Source of the DNA: Amblyomma americanum
Lineage: Eukaryota > Arthropoda > Arachnida > Ixodida > Ixodidae
Direction: 5' to 3'
Assembly (NCBI RefSeq): GCF_052857255.1
Contig: NC_135497.1
Location: forward strand, 347,092,799-347,156,798
Length of the DNA stretch: 64,000 bases
Positions within the stretch are counted from its first letter, which is position 1. Every line of letters begins with the position of its first letter. The notes under the pieces are model-generated. The model ran no database searches. It had not been told where the DNA came from and saw only the letters and a program-made list of their open reading frames with translations. Of the stretch, positions 21,301 to 29,778 are shown piece after piece. The position numbers were made by a program, and so were the translations under genes.

Positions 21301-21418
21301 ATCAGCAAGTCAAAATGATAAAAAGTTTTGTTGTGGAAAGGAAATGGCGCAATGTGAGACGCGTCATTTCCTTTTCGTAAAAGCAACTTTATTTGACTTT
21401 CCTTTCGGTAAAGCTTGT

Positions 21419-21716
21419 ATAGGGCGCTCGACTACTGATCCGGAATTCCCGGGTTCGAACCCGACAGCGGCGGCTGCGTTTTTATGGAGGAAAAACGTTA
21501 ACGCGCCCGTGTGCTGTGCGATGTCAGTTTATCTTAAGGATCTCCAGGTGGTCGAAATTATTCCGGAATGATCCACTACGGCACCTCTCTTCCTTTCTTC
21601 TTTCACTCCCTCCTTTATCCCTTACCTTACTGCGCGGTTCAGGTGTCCAACGATAAATGAGACAGATACTGCGCCATATTTCCTTTCCTCAAAAACCAAT
21701 TAATCCTATTAATATT
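21419..21716 (+). mobile_element. Ruka-type SINE (family A), A box lost
   Basis: It starts within the head at TAGGGCGCTCGACTACTGAT, with B box GGGTTCGAACCC intact, and runs to TTTCCTTTCCTCAAAAACC. It faces the minus-strand copy at 21808-22108. Confidence 0.85.
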
Positions 21717-21739
21717 ATTTTAATAATAATATTATTATT

Positions 21740-21806
21740 CCTTCCTTTACGGTGCGATTCGGGTGTCAACCGATATCTGTGAGATAGGCGTAATTTTCTT
21801 TTTTAA
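21740..21806 (+). mobile_element. SINE 3' scrap
   Basis: TTTACGGTGCGATTCGGGTG through GAGATAGGCGTAATTTTCTT. It is the same diverged 3' subtype as at 10076-10225. Confidence 0.5.
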
Positions 21807-21807
21807 T

Positions 21808-22108
21808 TGGTTTTGGTGGAAAGGAAATGTTGCAGTATCTGTCTCATATATTGTTGGACACCTCAACCGCGCCGTAAGGGAAGGGATAAAGGAGAGAGTG
21901 AAAGAAGAAAGGAAGAGAGAGGTGCCGTAGTGGAGGGCTCCGGAATAATTTCGGCCACCTGGGGATCTTTAATGTGCACTGACATCGCACAGCACATGGG
22001 TGCCTTTGCGTTTTGCCTCCACAAAAATCGCGGCCGCCGCGATCGGGTTCGAACCCGGGAACTCTGGATCAGTAGCCGAGCGCGCTAACCACTGAGCCAC
22101 CACGGTAG
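21808..22108 (-). mobile_element. Ruka-type SINE (family A), full length
   Basis: The head is at 22035-22108 on the minus strand, with A box GTGGTGGCTCAGTGGTTAGC and B box GGGTTCGAACCC. The 3' end lies at 21808. It is in inverted orientation to the copy at 21419-21716, about 90 bp away. Confidence 0.9.
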
Positions 22109-22799
22109 GTATTTTCTTCCTTTAAAACCAATTTTCATTTATTTTCCTTCTCTTAGCCGCCGCCTTCTTCAGCCTGACATTTTTTCGATACCGGGCCATC
22201 ACCAGCAAGATTAGGTCATTATGTGCAGAGTGCAAAGTTTGCTCGCAATACTGAATAGCGCTTCTGCGGATATGACAAGCCTGAGTGCGCTAATCAACTT
22301 TTTAGCTCGAGCGAAAAAAATTATTGTCCAAATTTCTAGGGGAGTGCAGCCGCCCCCTCTTGCCCCCTCCCCCTCAATCCGGACACCCATGGCGCTTTAT
22401 GTGCCATACACGCGTTTTCTCTGCTCCCGCCAGCCGCTTCCGGTGGGAGCGCGGTTTCTTCCGTGATTGCGGCGGAAAGTGACAGGCTGCATTGAGAGTA
22501 CGGCCGTTTGCGAGTCATGCTTTCTGTGAACTCGGGGAAAGACCCACCCTTGTCTCGTTCCTTATTTTTTCGCCGGACTTCTTCTCTTCCACGCTCTACA
22601 ACTCCTCCTTCTGCTTTTGACGCGCTGGGAGCTTTACTTTCCGATAACTCCGCTCCCATCTCAGGGGGCCAGACCTCTGTTATTGCATCGTACGCTATGG
22701 CTACCTTATCCGAAGTTCGAGAGGTTTGCTCAGTCGGCGAATGCGGGGCATCTTCCATCGTTACAGCAGCAGTTACATCGGCCAAGAACGAACTACCTT
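22109..22799. other. Unassigned; overlapping frames on both strands
   Basis: A 149-codon minus frame (22336-22785) and a 102-codon plus frame (22508-22816) overlap. Either could be a remnant (for example the N-terminal part of ORF1 of the LINE that follows), but neither has a recognised motif, so I do not call a gene. Confidence 0.35.
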
Positions 22800-23050
22800 C
22801 CTCTGTGCCGCACTGACCACGTGGTTGGCACGTGGTCGGTCACGTGGTCGGTCACGTGGTTCGTCACGCGGTTGGTCACGTGATGCTGTTTCCAGAGGAT
22901 GCGCAGACCGGCGAGGCGCGCGCGGCGGTGGCGGCTCCTGCACACCAGCTGTGCGCCATGTGACGTCACTGCTCCTCGCGCATGCGCAGCACGACTGTTC
23001 AGGGGCTCCACAAAACTGCTCAATCTCGGCCAGTGTAGCGTACGCTACAA
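22800..23050 (-). repeat. Dispersed repeat with a 12-bp CACGTG tandem, copy 1
   Basis: CACGTG or a one-base variant recurs at about 22818, 22830, 22841, 22853, 22865 and 22877, a 12-bp period. A unique-looking core at 22915-23050 contains TGACGTCA and CGCATGCGCAGCACG. The core is repeated in opposite orientation at 58410-58560, and the 12-bp tandem at 29290-29345. It is probably part of an unclassified transposable element. Confidence 0.65.
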
Positions 23051-23129
23051 TATCGCAGCTTTTACTGTTTCGCAGAGCGGTGAACGTGGGATAAATTTCT
23101 TCGGCGCTAGTTGGATGTAGAAAAGCACT

Positions 23130-23567
23130 CTCGACCTCGATGTGCGATCGACGCGTCGTAGATACACGTTTCGTCAGCGCGACGGTGCAAAAACGCACGT
23201 CATTTCTCTAGCGCCCGACGCCTTTCGACGCGTCCTTGACAGGGGTCGCCTTACCATCGGCTGGTCTTCGGCTTCTGTTGCCGAAGACCTTCATGTCCCC
23301 ATGTGAACGTTCTGTGCCTGCTACGGGCCCTCCCGCAGGGAGTGTCGCCAGTCCGCCCACCCGGACCGGGCGGTGTGTACTAAGTGTGCACAGCAACACA
23401 CCGCGGAGACCTGTTCGGTCGGGGCTGGGGACGACGCGGTCGTGTGCGCTGAGTGTCGCAGGGCTGGCCGCGTGGCTCCGCCGCATCCTGCGGGTGCGGC
23501 CTCCTGTCCCATCTTGCAGGAGCGCGTGGCCAGGTTGCGAGCGAGGACAGATTATGGCGCGCTTTGA
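23130..23567 (+). pseudogene. LINE ORF1 C-terminal part (gag-like, CCHC knuckles)
   Basis: One frame reads GAKTHVISLAPDAFRRVL and then RGRLTIGWSSASVAEDL, the segment preceding knuckles in gag-like ORF1 proteins. After a stop it reads CACYGPSRREC and CTKCAQQHTAETC, the second a canonical CxxCx4Hx4C knuckle. It ends at DYGAL and a stop (23567). ORF1 proteins bind the element RNA. The first knuckle lacks its His. Confidence 0.7.
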
Positions 23568-24051
23568 ACTTGCGACTCCTGCGACGAGTGGGTGGGCAGC
23601 AGCGTTTCTTCCTTTTCTTTCGCGAAGCGGTTGGCGTCTCCTCTCGGGGCGCCTTCATGGCGGCCTTTTTCTTTCTTTCCTTATTCTTTTCTTTTTGTTA
23701 AGGGAGGCTTTTCTTTTTTACGCTTTTCTTTTCTTTGGCATTGTTGTGCGCCGCTCTCATTCTGAGAGCTCGCGCCGGTAACTTTTCTTTCTTTTCAATT
23801 TTCTATGTTTTCGCTTTTCGCCTCCACCGTTTTTTGTCTTTTTATACTTCAGCGCTGTTTGCCTGCCCGCTCTCGTCTCGCCGCGCGTTCGATGGTTCTT
23901 TGCCCTCGCGGGATTTTTGTGGCGTTTCTTCCCCCTCACTCTTTCGTGCGTGCCTGCAATGTTCAACACCCGTTCTGTATTTTATGTTTTCCTTCACATT
24001 TCTTCGTTTTTTTCGTCATTAGTTTTAATTTTCCTTTTTCTTTCATTCAGG

Positions 24052-25523
24052 CGAACTTGGATCATTGCAGACGCGCCACGGGAGTTTGTTTCGAGGGTCG
24101 AGGAGGGCAGTTTCGACTTTGCCGTCATTTCCAACCCCTACGTGCGTGATGACGTCATTCCGTCCGTTCCGCAGGAGTGGGCTCTTTTTGCTCACTCCTC
24201 CGCCCCCGATGCGCCACCCTCGCCCGACAGCCGCGGGTTGACATGTTTCCCGTTTTGGTGTCGCAGTGCGTGGTTGCCGTTCGGTGCGCGCACCGTTCGG
24301 CCTCGTTCCTATTAGTCAGAGTTTACGCTCCGCCGCACTCTGCGATGACTCCGGTCATCGGAGAGATTTCTGCGGCCCTGGATCTTGCCGCTGACATTCC
24401 GGCAGTTGCTGCCGGAGATTTCAACGCGAAGCATGAGGTTTGGGGTCCCGACCTCTGTGATGCGAGTGGGGGCGACCTTTTGCACTTCGCGTCGGGGGCG
24501 GACCTCCTCGTGCTCAATGATCCCTCCTCGCCTCCCACGTACTCCAACAAATACACCGATTGTTGGATTGACATAACCCTGGCAAGCCCGGTTCTTGCGC
24601 TGGCGGGCTTTCGCTGGTCGATGGCCGACACCGAGTCGCTGTCAGAACATCGACATATTGAGGTTCGCTATGGCGCTGGGGACGGGCGTCGCGACAGGGT
24701 CCTCACCTTTCGTGGGGCGGCGCGCGTCATTGCCGCCATTAGTCGACACCATTTCTTTCCCGCGGTCGTTGGTGGCGACCTCGGCTCGGGTAACGCGCTC
24801 GATCTCGTCATCGAGCGCTTTCACGATGTTTTTGACCGCGAACGCCGCCGTTATTCGTCCGCCCGCAGGATGGCTCCTTTGCGTCGGGAGCACGCGTCGT
24901 GGTGGATGGATGACCTGGCCTTCGAGCGCAAGCGCGTGCGTGCGCTGGGGAGGCGTTTCCAGCGCGCGCGCGACGCTTCGCTGCGTTCCATTTACATAAC
25001 TGCCTTTAGCGGAGCCCTGGTCCGGTTCAGGAACCGTGTCACAGCTGCGCGGGAGGCGGCCGCGCGCGAGCTTGTCCGCGAGGCCGCTCTTAAAAATCTT
25101 TACGGGCGGCCGTTCAGGAGGGCGTTCGGTCATCTGCGGGGACCCCCTCTGCTCTCTCCGGTCTTGCGACCGGACGGAGAGATGCCGCATTCCGTTCTGG
25201 CGACGGCCGCGGTCCTCCTGGACGCGCAGGTCCCGAGTGACAACATCGAGTCGGACGCGCCCGAGCACGTGGCATTGCGCGCTGTGGCGGCCCGTCCTTT
25301 TTTGGGAGGTCCCGAGGACGTTCCTTTTACATTTGGTGAGGTTGAGTTGGCGGTCTCCCGCACCAGACTAGGGACGGCCTCGGGCCTTTACGGGATCAGT
25401 CCTGGCATGCTGCGCGCGCTTTGGGCGGCTCGGTCCGGCTTTTTCATGTTTGTATTCAACACCGCACTCCGCCTTGGCCACTTTCCCCAATCTGACGGCG
25501 AGGAAGAATTATGTTCCTCCTGA
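24052..25523 (+). pseudogene. LINE endonuclease domain and RT N-terminal region
   Basis: The frame starts with FVSRVEEGSFDFAVISNPYV, where the usual QEPY (catalytic Glu) reads SNPY. It then shifts and continues in the frame of 24177-25523: AVAAGDFNAKHEVWG (the GDFN motif), LLVLNDPSSPPTY, and LSEHRHIEV (in place of SDHxxI). The segment after about residue 200 is the basic linker, ending in GTASGLYGISPGML, a variant of the RT entry motif GxDGI. APE-type endonucleases nick target DNA. Loss of the Glu and the SDH Asp makes this one inactive. Confidence 0.8.
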
Positions 25524-26226
25524 AGCCCGGTCGGCCGCCCGAGGCCCCTGCGTCGTACCGGCCGATAGTCATCAATTCGGTCGTCGGAAAGGTTCTGGAG
25601 CGGCTCCTGTACGATCGCCTATATCATTTCCTGTCCCGTTGGCGAGTGCAGCGGCTCAATTCGGTTTCACAGGGGGGCGGGGGGCTGTTCAGGCCCTTTA
25701 TGTTCTAGTTTCGAAATTGCGGCAGCTGCGGGACGCAGGCCTATACGTGCTACTCATTTCCATAGATTTCCAGGGGGCATTTGACAGTGTGTGGCATCCC
25801 CTGGTTCTGAGTTCGCTTGGCGACGGGGGGTGCCCGAGAAACCTCTGCGCGTTGCTCCGGTCGTTCCTTTCTGACCGAGATGTGGGTTTCCGCTGCTTTG
25901 CAGGAGAAGCGGTCGCGCGTCCCACCTTGGGCAGCCCGCAAGGATCCCCGCTGTCTCCCCTGCTGTGGAACCTGGTAGTGCGTGTCCTTTTGGCGGTGGG
26001 CATGCCGGAGGGTGTGTCGCTCCAGGCGTACGCGGACGACGTCGTCGTTCTGGTGCCTGGAGCCGGGAGGAAGGAGCTTGAGCGTTTGGCGGACGAGGAG
26101 CTCGGCCGAGTCGCTGCGTGGGCGAGAGTGGCGAGGATCAAAAATCTCCCGCGACAAGACGGTGTGCGTGCTCATTTCTCCTCCTCGGAGGGGAATGGGT
26201 CGCACTATGCCTGCCGTTCCCATTGA
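25450..26226 (+). pseudogene. LINE reverse transcriptase core
   Basis: The block FLLKPGRPPEAPASYRPIVI (25513, another frame) precedes the frame at 25450-26226, which contains RT motif A (LISIDFQGAFDSVWH), B (GSPQGSPLSPLLWN) and C (AYADDVVVL). All three active-site Asp are present, but at least two frameshifts separate the parts, so no complete enzyme could be made. The LSPLLWN form of motif B is typical of R1-like and I-like LINEs. Confidence 0.85.
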
Positions 26227-26339
26227 CGGTGCCCGCCTGTCTTTGAGGCCTGCCGTCATGGTGCTCGGCGTCGTCTTCGATCTCGCCCTCTAATTCATTC
26301 CCCACGCTGAGAGGCTCAAGGAACGTGCCGAGACACTGT

Positions 26340-27240
26340 CTGCCCGCTTGGCGACTTCCTTCCGCATAAGCGGCACGCCGGCGCCTGCTCATCTGAGGGC
26401 GCTTTACCGCCACGTCGTGCTGCCGACGCTCGCCTATGCGTCGTGCGTTTGCTGGACTGTGTGTCCCCATTCCGGCCTCTGCTCTCGCCTAGTGTCTGTG
26501 CAGCGGTCCCCGCTTCTGGTGTTGGCGGGGCCTTTTCCACGACGAGTACGCGGGCGTCGCAGATCCTTCCGCACGACCCACCCTTGGCGATAGACCTTGA
26601 CAGGTCAAACGCGGAGTTTGACCTTTTCTCCCGTCTGCACGAGCTAGCTTTCGGGACGAGTTCCTTTCGAGCTGTCGAGGTCGAGGAGCCCTTCGACAGT
26701 TCCGCACGGCACCCTTCGGAGGCTGTAGCTTTTCCGCACTGTCGTTTGGATGTGGAGGCGCCGGCGGCTGCGGCGTTGCTGCCGGCGCACCACATCTATA
26801 CCTACGGTGTTTTCACCTCCGTCTCTGCAGGCGCTGCTTTTTTTAAGCGTTCGGCTTGCGCGGTGACCTTCGGGCGGTCGGCCCTTTTCAGGTGGAGGGT
26901 GCGACCTCTTATGCTGTGGAGCTGGTCGCCTTTGCGGAGGTAGTCCACCTTCGCGCGGTCGCTTCCGGGTGCGGCGCCGGTGTGTTTTTACACAGATTGC
27001 CAGGCAATATTATCGGCCTTGGCTACTTACGCCACCCACGATTCAAACATTGGCAAACTGAAATCAGACATTTCGGCCTTGCAGGCCTCTAAACCATTTA
27101 GACTTTTTCACGTGCGGGACATTCCGGTGTCCTCGGCAATGAAATTGTAGATGTCGTGGCCTCGCGCGCAAGCTTGCCGCTGCGGGTGACGCGCGTGCTG
27201 CGCTCCAGGGCCTCTGTCCGAGTGGCTTTTCGCGCTGTCG
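26340..27240 (+). pseudogene. LINE RT thumb and degenerate RNase H
   Basis: From 26348 the frame reads ATSFRISGTPAPAHLRALYR and LPTLAYASCVC (RT thumb). RNase H motifs follow in three frames: HIYTYGVFTS (normally YTDGS, with Asp lost), ATSYAVELVAFAEV (the Glu strand), FYTDCQAILSALATYA (the third Asp) and AGHSGVLGNEIVDVVAS (the His/Glu loop) at about 27115. The order is right but the frame is broken at least three times. Confidence 0.75.
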
Positions 27241-27340
27241 TTCGTTCTAGGTGAGACGCATGGTGGCGCGAATTTAACGAGGGCACCGGGATTTTTTCCT
27301 GGGTGCCCCACATTTTTCCATCCCTCTGTCGTTATCGCCG

Positions 27341-27640
27341 TTGCGCCTTCTCATTTCTCTTGTGACCGGGCATAGTCGTTTTCCCGCATATTTTTACAGG
27401 TTCAGGATTGTGCCTTCCCCGAAGTATCCGTGTGGGGCCCCAGATGGTAGTGTTACACATTATTTGACTGAGTGTCCATTCACGCGCGATGCGGTGGCCA
27501 GGTTTCCCGTTCACGGCGAATCGCCTTCTGCTGCGCTTTGGCGCCGATGGCTTGACGATCGCCGCGCGTCTGCAATCCTGTGTCAAATTGCATCCACAGT
27601 CAGTGCTCTCCTTCCTGGCTATGTTCGCGCGAGATGTTAG
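27341..27640 (+). pseudogene. LINE C-terminal zinc-finger segment
   Basis: It encodes LVTGHSRFPAYFYRF and CGAPDGSVTHYLTECPF, a C..H..C finger typical after RNase H in I-like LINEs. The first Cys of the expected CxC pair reads Tyr-Pro-Cys (KYPCGAP). Confidence 0.65.
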
Positions 27641-27735
27641 CGTTCCCTCACCTTTTTCGGTTAGCCCTGCGACCGGACGGCCGTTCGGGCCTGTCCGTGG
27701 TCTAGGCCTCAAAACTCCCGCTAAACCTTCTTAGT

Positions 27736-27892
27736 GTTGAGGGCGTGTCCTAGAGGCGCCCTCTCCTCTTTGGGGTTTTGTTTCGCCTCTGTATTATGTG
27801 TGTCAGTATTATGTGTCAGGGCCCTCATAGCTCAGGCCAAAAATTCTTTCTGTTGAGGGCACGTCCTTGAGGCGCCCTCTCCTCTTTGGCCT
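27736..27892 (+). repeat. 3' UTR duplication, ~116-bp period
   Basis: GTTGAGGGCGTGTCCTAGAG at 27736 recurs as GTTGAGGGCACGTCCTTGAG at 27852. Both are followed by GCGCCCTCTCCTCTTTGG. Confidence 0.85.
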
Positions 27893-28086
27893 TCTCTTTC
27901 GGGCCGTCGTCTAGAGCAAAGTCTTCGATTTCTTCCCTGATGTGTCTTCCAGGGCGCGTCCATGGGAGCGTCCGTGGTTTTTTTTTTTGCATATATCTTT
28001 TTTTATTGTTTTTGATTGTGTTTTTTTCCTTTTTGTATTATGTTGTTTTCTCCCTCTCTTCTCTCTCTCTCTCTTTCCCTCCTTTT

Positions 28087-28290
28087 CGTGGCATTGTGTT
28101 TTCTCGAGGGGGGGCCTGTCTGGACATTTGAGTTGGACATTTCAAATGTCCGCCCCTCTGAGAACCACATGCCGCGATTTTCTTTCCCGTGGCATTGTGA
28201 TTTTTAGGAGGAGCCTTTCTGGCCATTTGAGGTGGGTGATTCATTGTCGTCCGCTCCTCTCCGAACCACATGCCGTGGTTTTGTGTTGGT
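28087..28290 (+). repeat. 3' UTR duplication, ~101-bp period
   Basis: CGTGGCATTGTG at 28087 and 28188, each followed by a GAGG..CCT(G/T)TCTGG(A/C)CATTTGAG segment and by GAACCACATGCCG. It is a second, independent tandem duplication in the same LINE 3' UTR. Confidence 0.85.
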
Positions 28291-28589
28291 GTGATTGTGT
28301 GTGTTTTTGTATGGTTTTTGTGTTTTTGTTAGAGTGTGTTTGATTTAGAATTTGTTTTCTTCTCTGCCGTTCGGGCAGGAATTTTCCTGCACCACTCCTC
28401 TTTTCTCCTTCTGTGTCTTTGTCTTTTAGCTCTTGCAGATCTCTTCTACTGTTCATCTCCTGCCCATCTCTTTACTACATTGCAATTCACCTCTTCAATC
28501 TCATCCTTTTTCTTTCCTTTTGTTTTCTGTGTCTATTTGTATTTTCCTTTTGGGCACCCTCATTCTGAATGAAAAATCATTTTTTCATC

Positions 28590-28595
28590 AATAAA
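28590..28595 (+). terminator. Polyadenylation signal of the LINE
   Basis: AATAAA within TCATCAATAAATCATC, close to the inferred 3' end of the element. Confidence 0.55.
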
Positions 28596-28842
28596 TCATC
28601 TCGCGCGGAGATTTTTCATCCCTCTGTGCTCGTTGCGCCCTTAGGACACCATTTCAGTTACCGTGCCCACCATTTTATTTTTCTAATTGGCTTTTTTCAC
28701 CAAATTAAACTTTTGACCGCTTGGGCCCTGTTCATTTTTTTTATTGGTTTAAGCCAGGTGATGCTTTTTGCAGGTACAGGCTACTTCTCATTCCACTTTA
28801 TTTTTGACGTTGCTTTCCTCCATTTAACCGGGAATGAGACTT

Positions 28843-29023
28843 CGATTGGGGCGATACAACTGGGAGTGCCGAAATCAATTGGAACCTTCAAACCGGTTGG
28901 AAACGCAAAACCAATTGGAATGCTCAACTGGAAATATGGAAACCAAATGGACTACCCAATTGGATTCATGATTCCAACTGGCTAACCAATTGGTGTCGAA
29001 TGGAATGCCCAACTGGACCCATT
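28843..29023. repeat. Array of CAATTGG/CAACTGG half-palindromes
   Basis: Thirteen matches to (C)CAAYTGG or close variants occur in ~180 bp, for example at 28858, 28876, 28911, 28925, 28957, 28974, 28986 and 29010. Spacing is 11-18 bp. Spacers share GA-rich bits (GGAA, GGAAT). It looks like a degenerate minisatellite built on an AT-core palindrome. Confidence 0.7.
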
Positions 29024-29224
29024 GTTTTTCTTTTACTGGGCTATTTCATTAGGTGTAGTGCTCATGCTTTTTTAGAGCTGCACATTTTGTTTGCTCAGAT
29101 ACGTGCAGTATAGGTCGAACTGCAAAGGGCAGGCAGCTGCCCTTTGCAGCATAAATACACATTGCAAATAAGGCAAGAAAACCCGCTTCATCAGTCTCTG
29201 CCATAGTTTATAATTATCCAATAA

Positions 29225-29440
29225 AAAAAATTGGCGGTGGTTTAGCTCTGCTTAAACCTGGAGTGACGCGATAGCTGCAGCTGGCCGAGTGGAACATGGT
29301 CATGTGACCAACCAAGTGGCGAACCACGTGATGAACCACGGCGCCGCGCCGCCGGCAGCTGCTCCGCACCATGTGACCTACCACGTGACAGCGTGGCGGC
29401 GCCGCCACGCTGAAGCCTTGAAATGCTACCGTAATGTAGC
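29225..29440 (+). repeat. Dispersed repeat with 12-bp CACGTG-like tandem, copy 2
   Basis: GGTGGTTTAGCTCTGCTTAA is followed by CTGGCCGAGTGGAACATGG. The 12-bp steps CATGTGACCAAC, CAAGTGGCGAAC and CACGTGATGAAC come next, and then a GC-rich palindromic stretch (GTGGCGGCGCCGCCAC at about 29390). It is the same family as 22800-23050 in opposite orientation. Confidence 0.6.
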
Positions 29441-29602
29441 TATGGCTACAAAACTAAATTGCATGGAATTAAAATTGGAAGTAGTAGGATGCTTGTTTTG
29501 CAGGGACGCCTTCCAAACTTCTCTTACACTGAAAAGCTTCATACCTGCAGTTTCATACGTGCATGCATACGTTGCCAAGTAAACTTCTCGTCTGAGAAAT
29601 TT

Positions 29603-29770
29603 TTAAATCGTTGCATGGAAAACGTATAATTAGAAAAGTTTTCAAGACGTTTGTGAGTAAACCTCTTTTGTCGTATGTTTTTAAAACGTCTGTGAATAAG
29701 CCTCTTCCGTCGGTACGTGTTTAAAACATTTGTAGACACACCTCCTTTGCTAAGATGTTTTTTAAATGTT
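29603..29770. repeat. Minisatellite, ~40-bp period
   Basis: AAGACGTTTGTGAGTAAACC at about 29644, AAAACGTCTGTGAATAAGCC at 29683 and AAAACATTTGTAGACACACC at 29723, with a decayed unit on each side. Units differ by about 20-25 percent. Confidence 0.8.
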
Positions 29771-29778
29771 TCAATCTA

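Larger units (their letters stand above)
23130..28605 (+). mobile_element. Long R1/I-like LINE, frame-broken throughout
   Basis: A plus-strand element in correct LINE order. It has an ORF1 end with zinc knuckles (23130-23567), a pyrimidine-rich spacer (23580-24050), endonuclease (24052-24690), RT (about 25300-26230), an RNase H remnant (26780-27240), a C-terminal finger (27341-27640), a 3' UTR with two internal tandem duplications, and AATAAA at 28590-28595. All units are interrupted by frameshifts or stops. GC-rich codons contrast with the AT-rich 3' UTR. At ~5.5 kb it is the most complete LINE here. Its 5' end is not defined and may be cut by the repeat at 22800-23050. Confidence 0.8.

Noticed and set aside
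22336..22785. 149-codon minus-strand frame as a host gene
   Set aside because: It overlaps a plus-strand frame of similar quality and has no motif or splice support. It could be part of the LINE upstream region.
26138..26795. Minus-strand frames of 110-159 codons
   Set aside because: They are shadows of the plus-strand R1-like LINE in GC-rich sequence. The sense strand has ordered RT and RNase H motifs.
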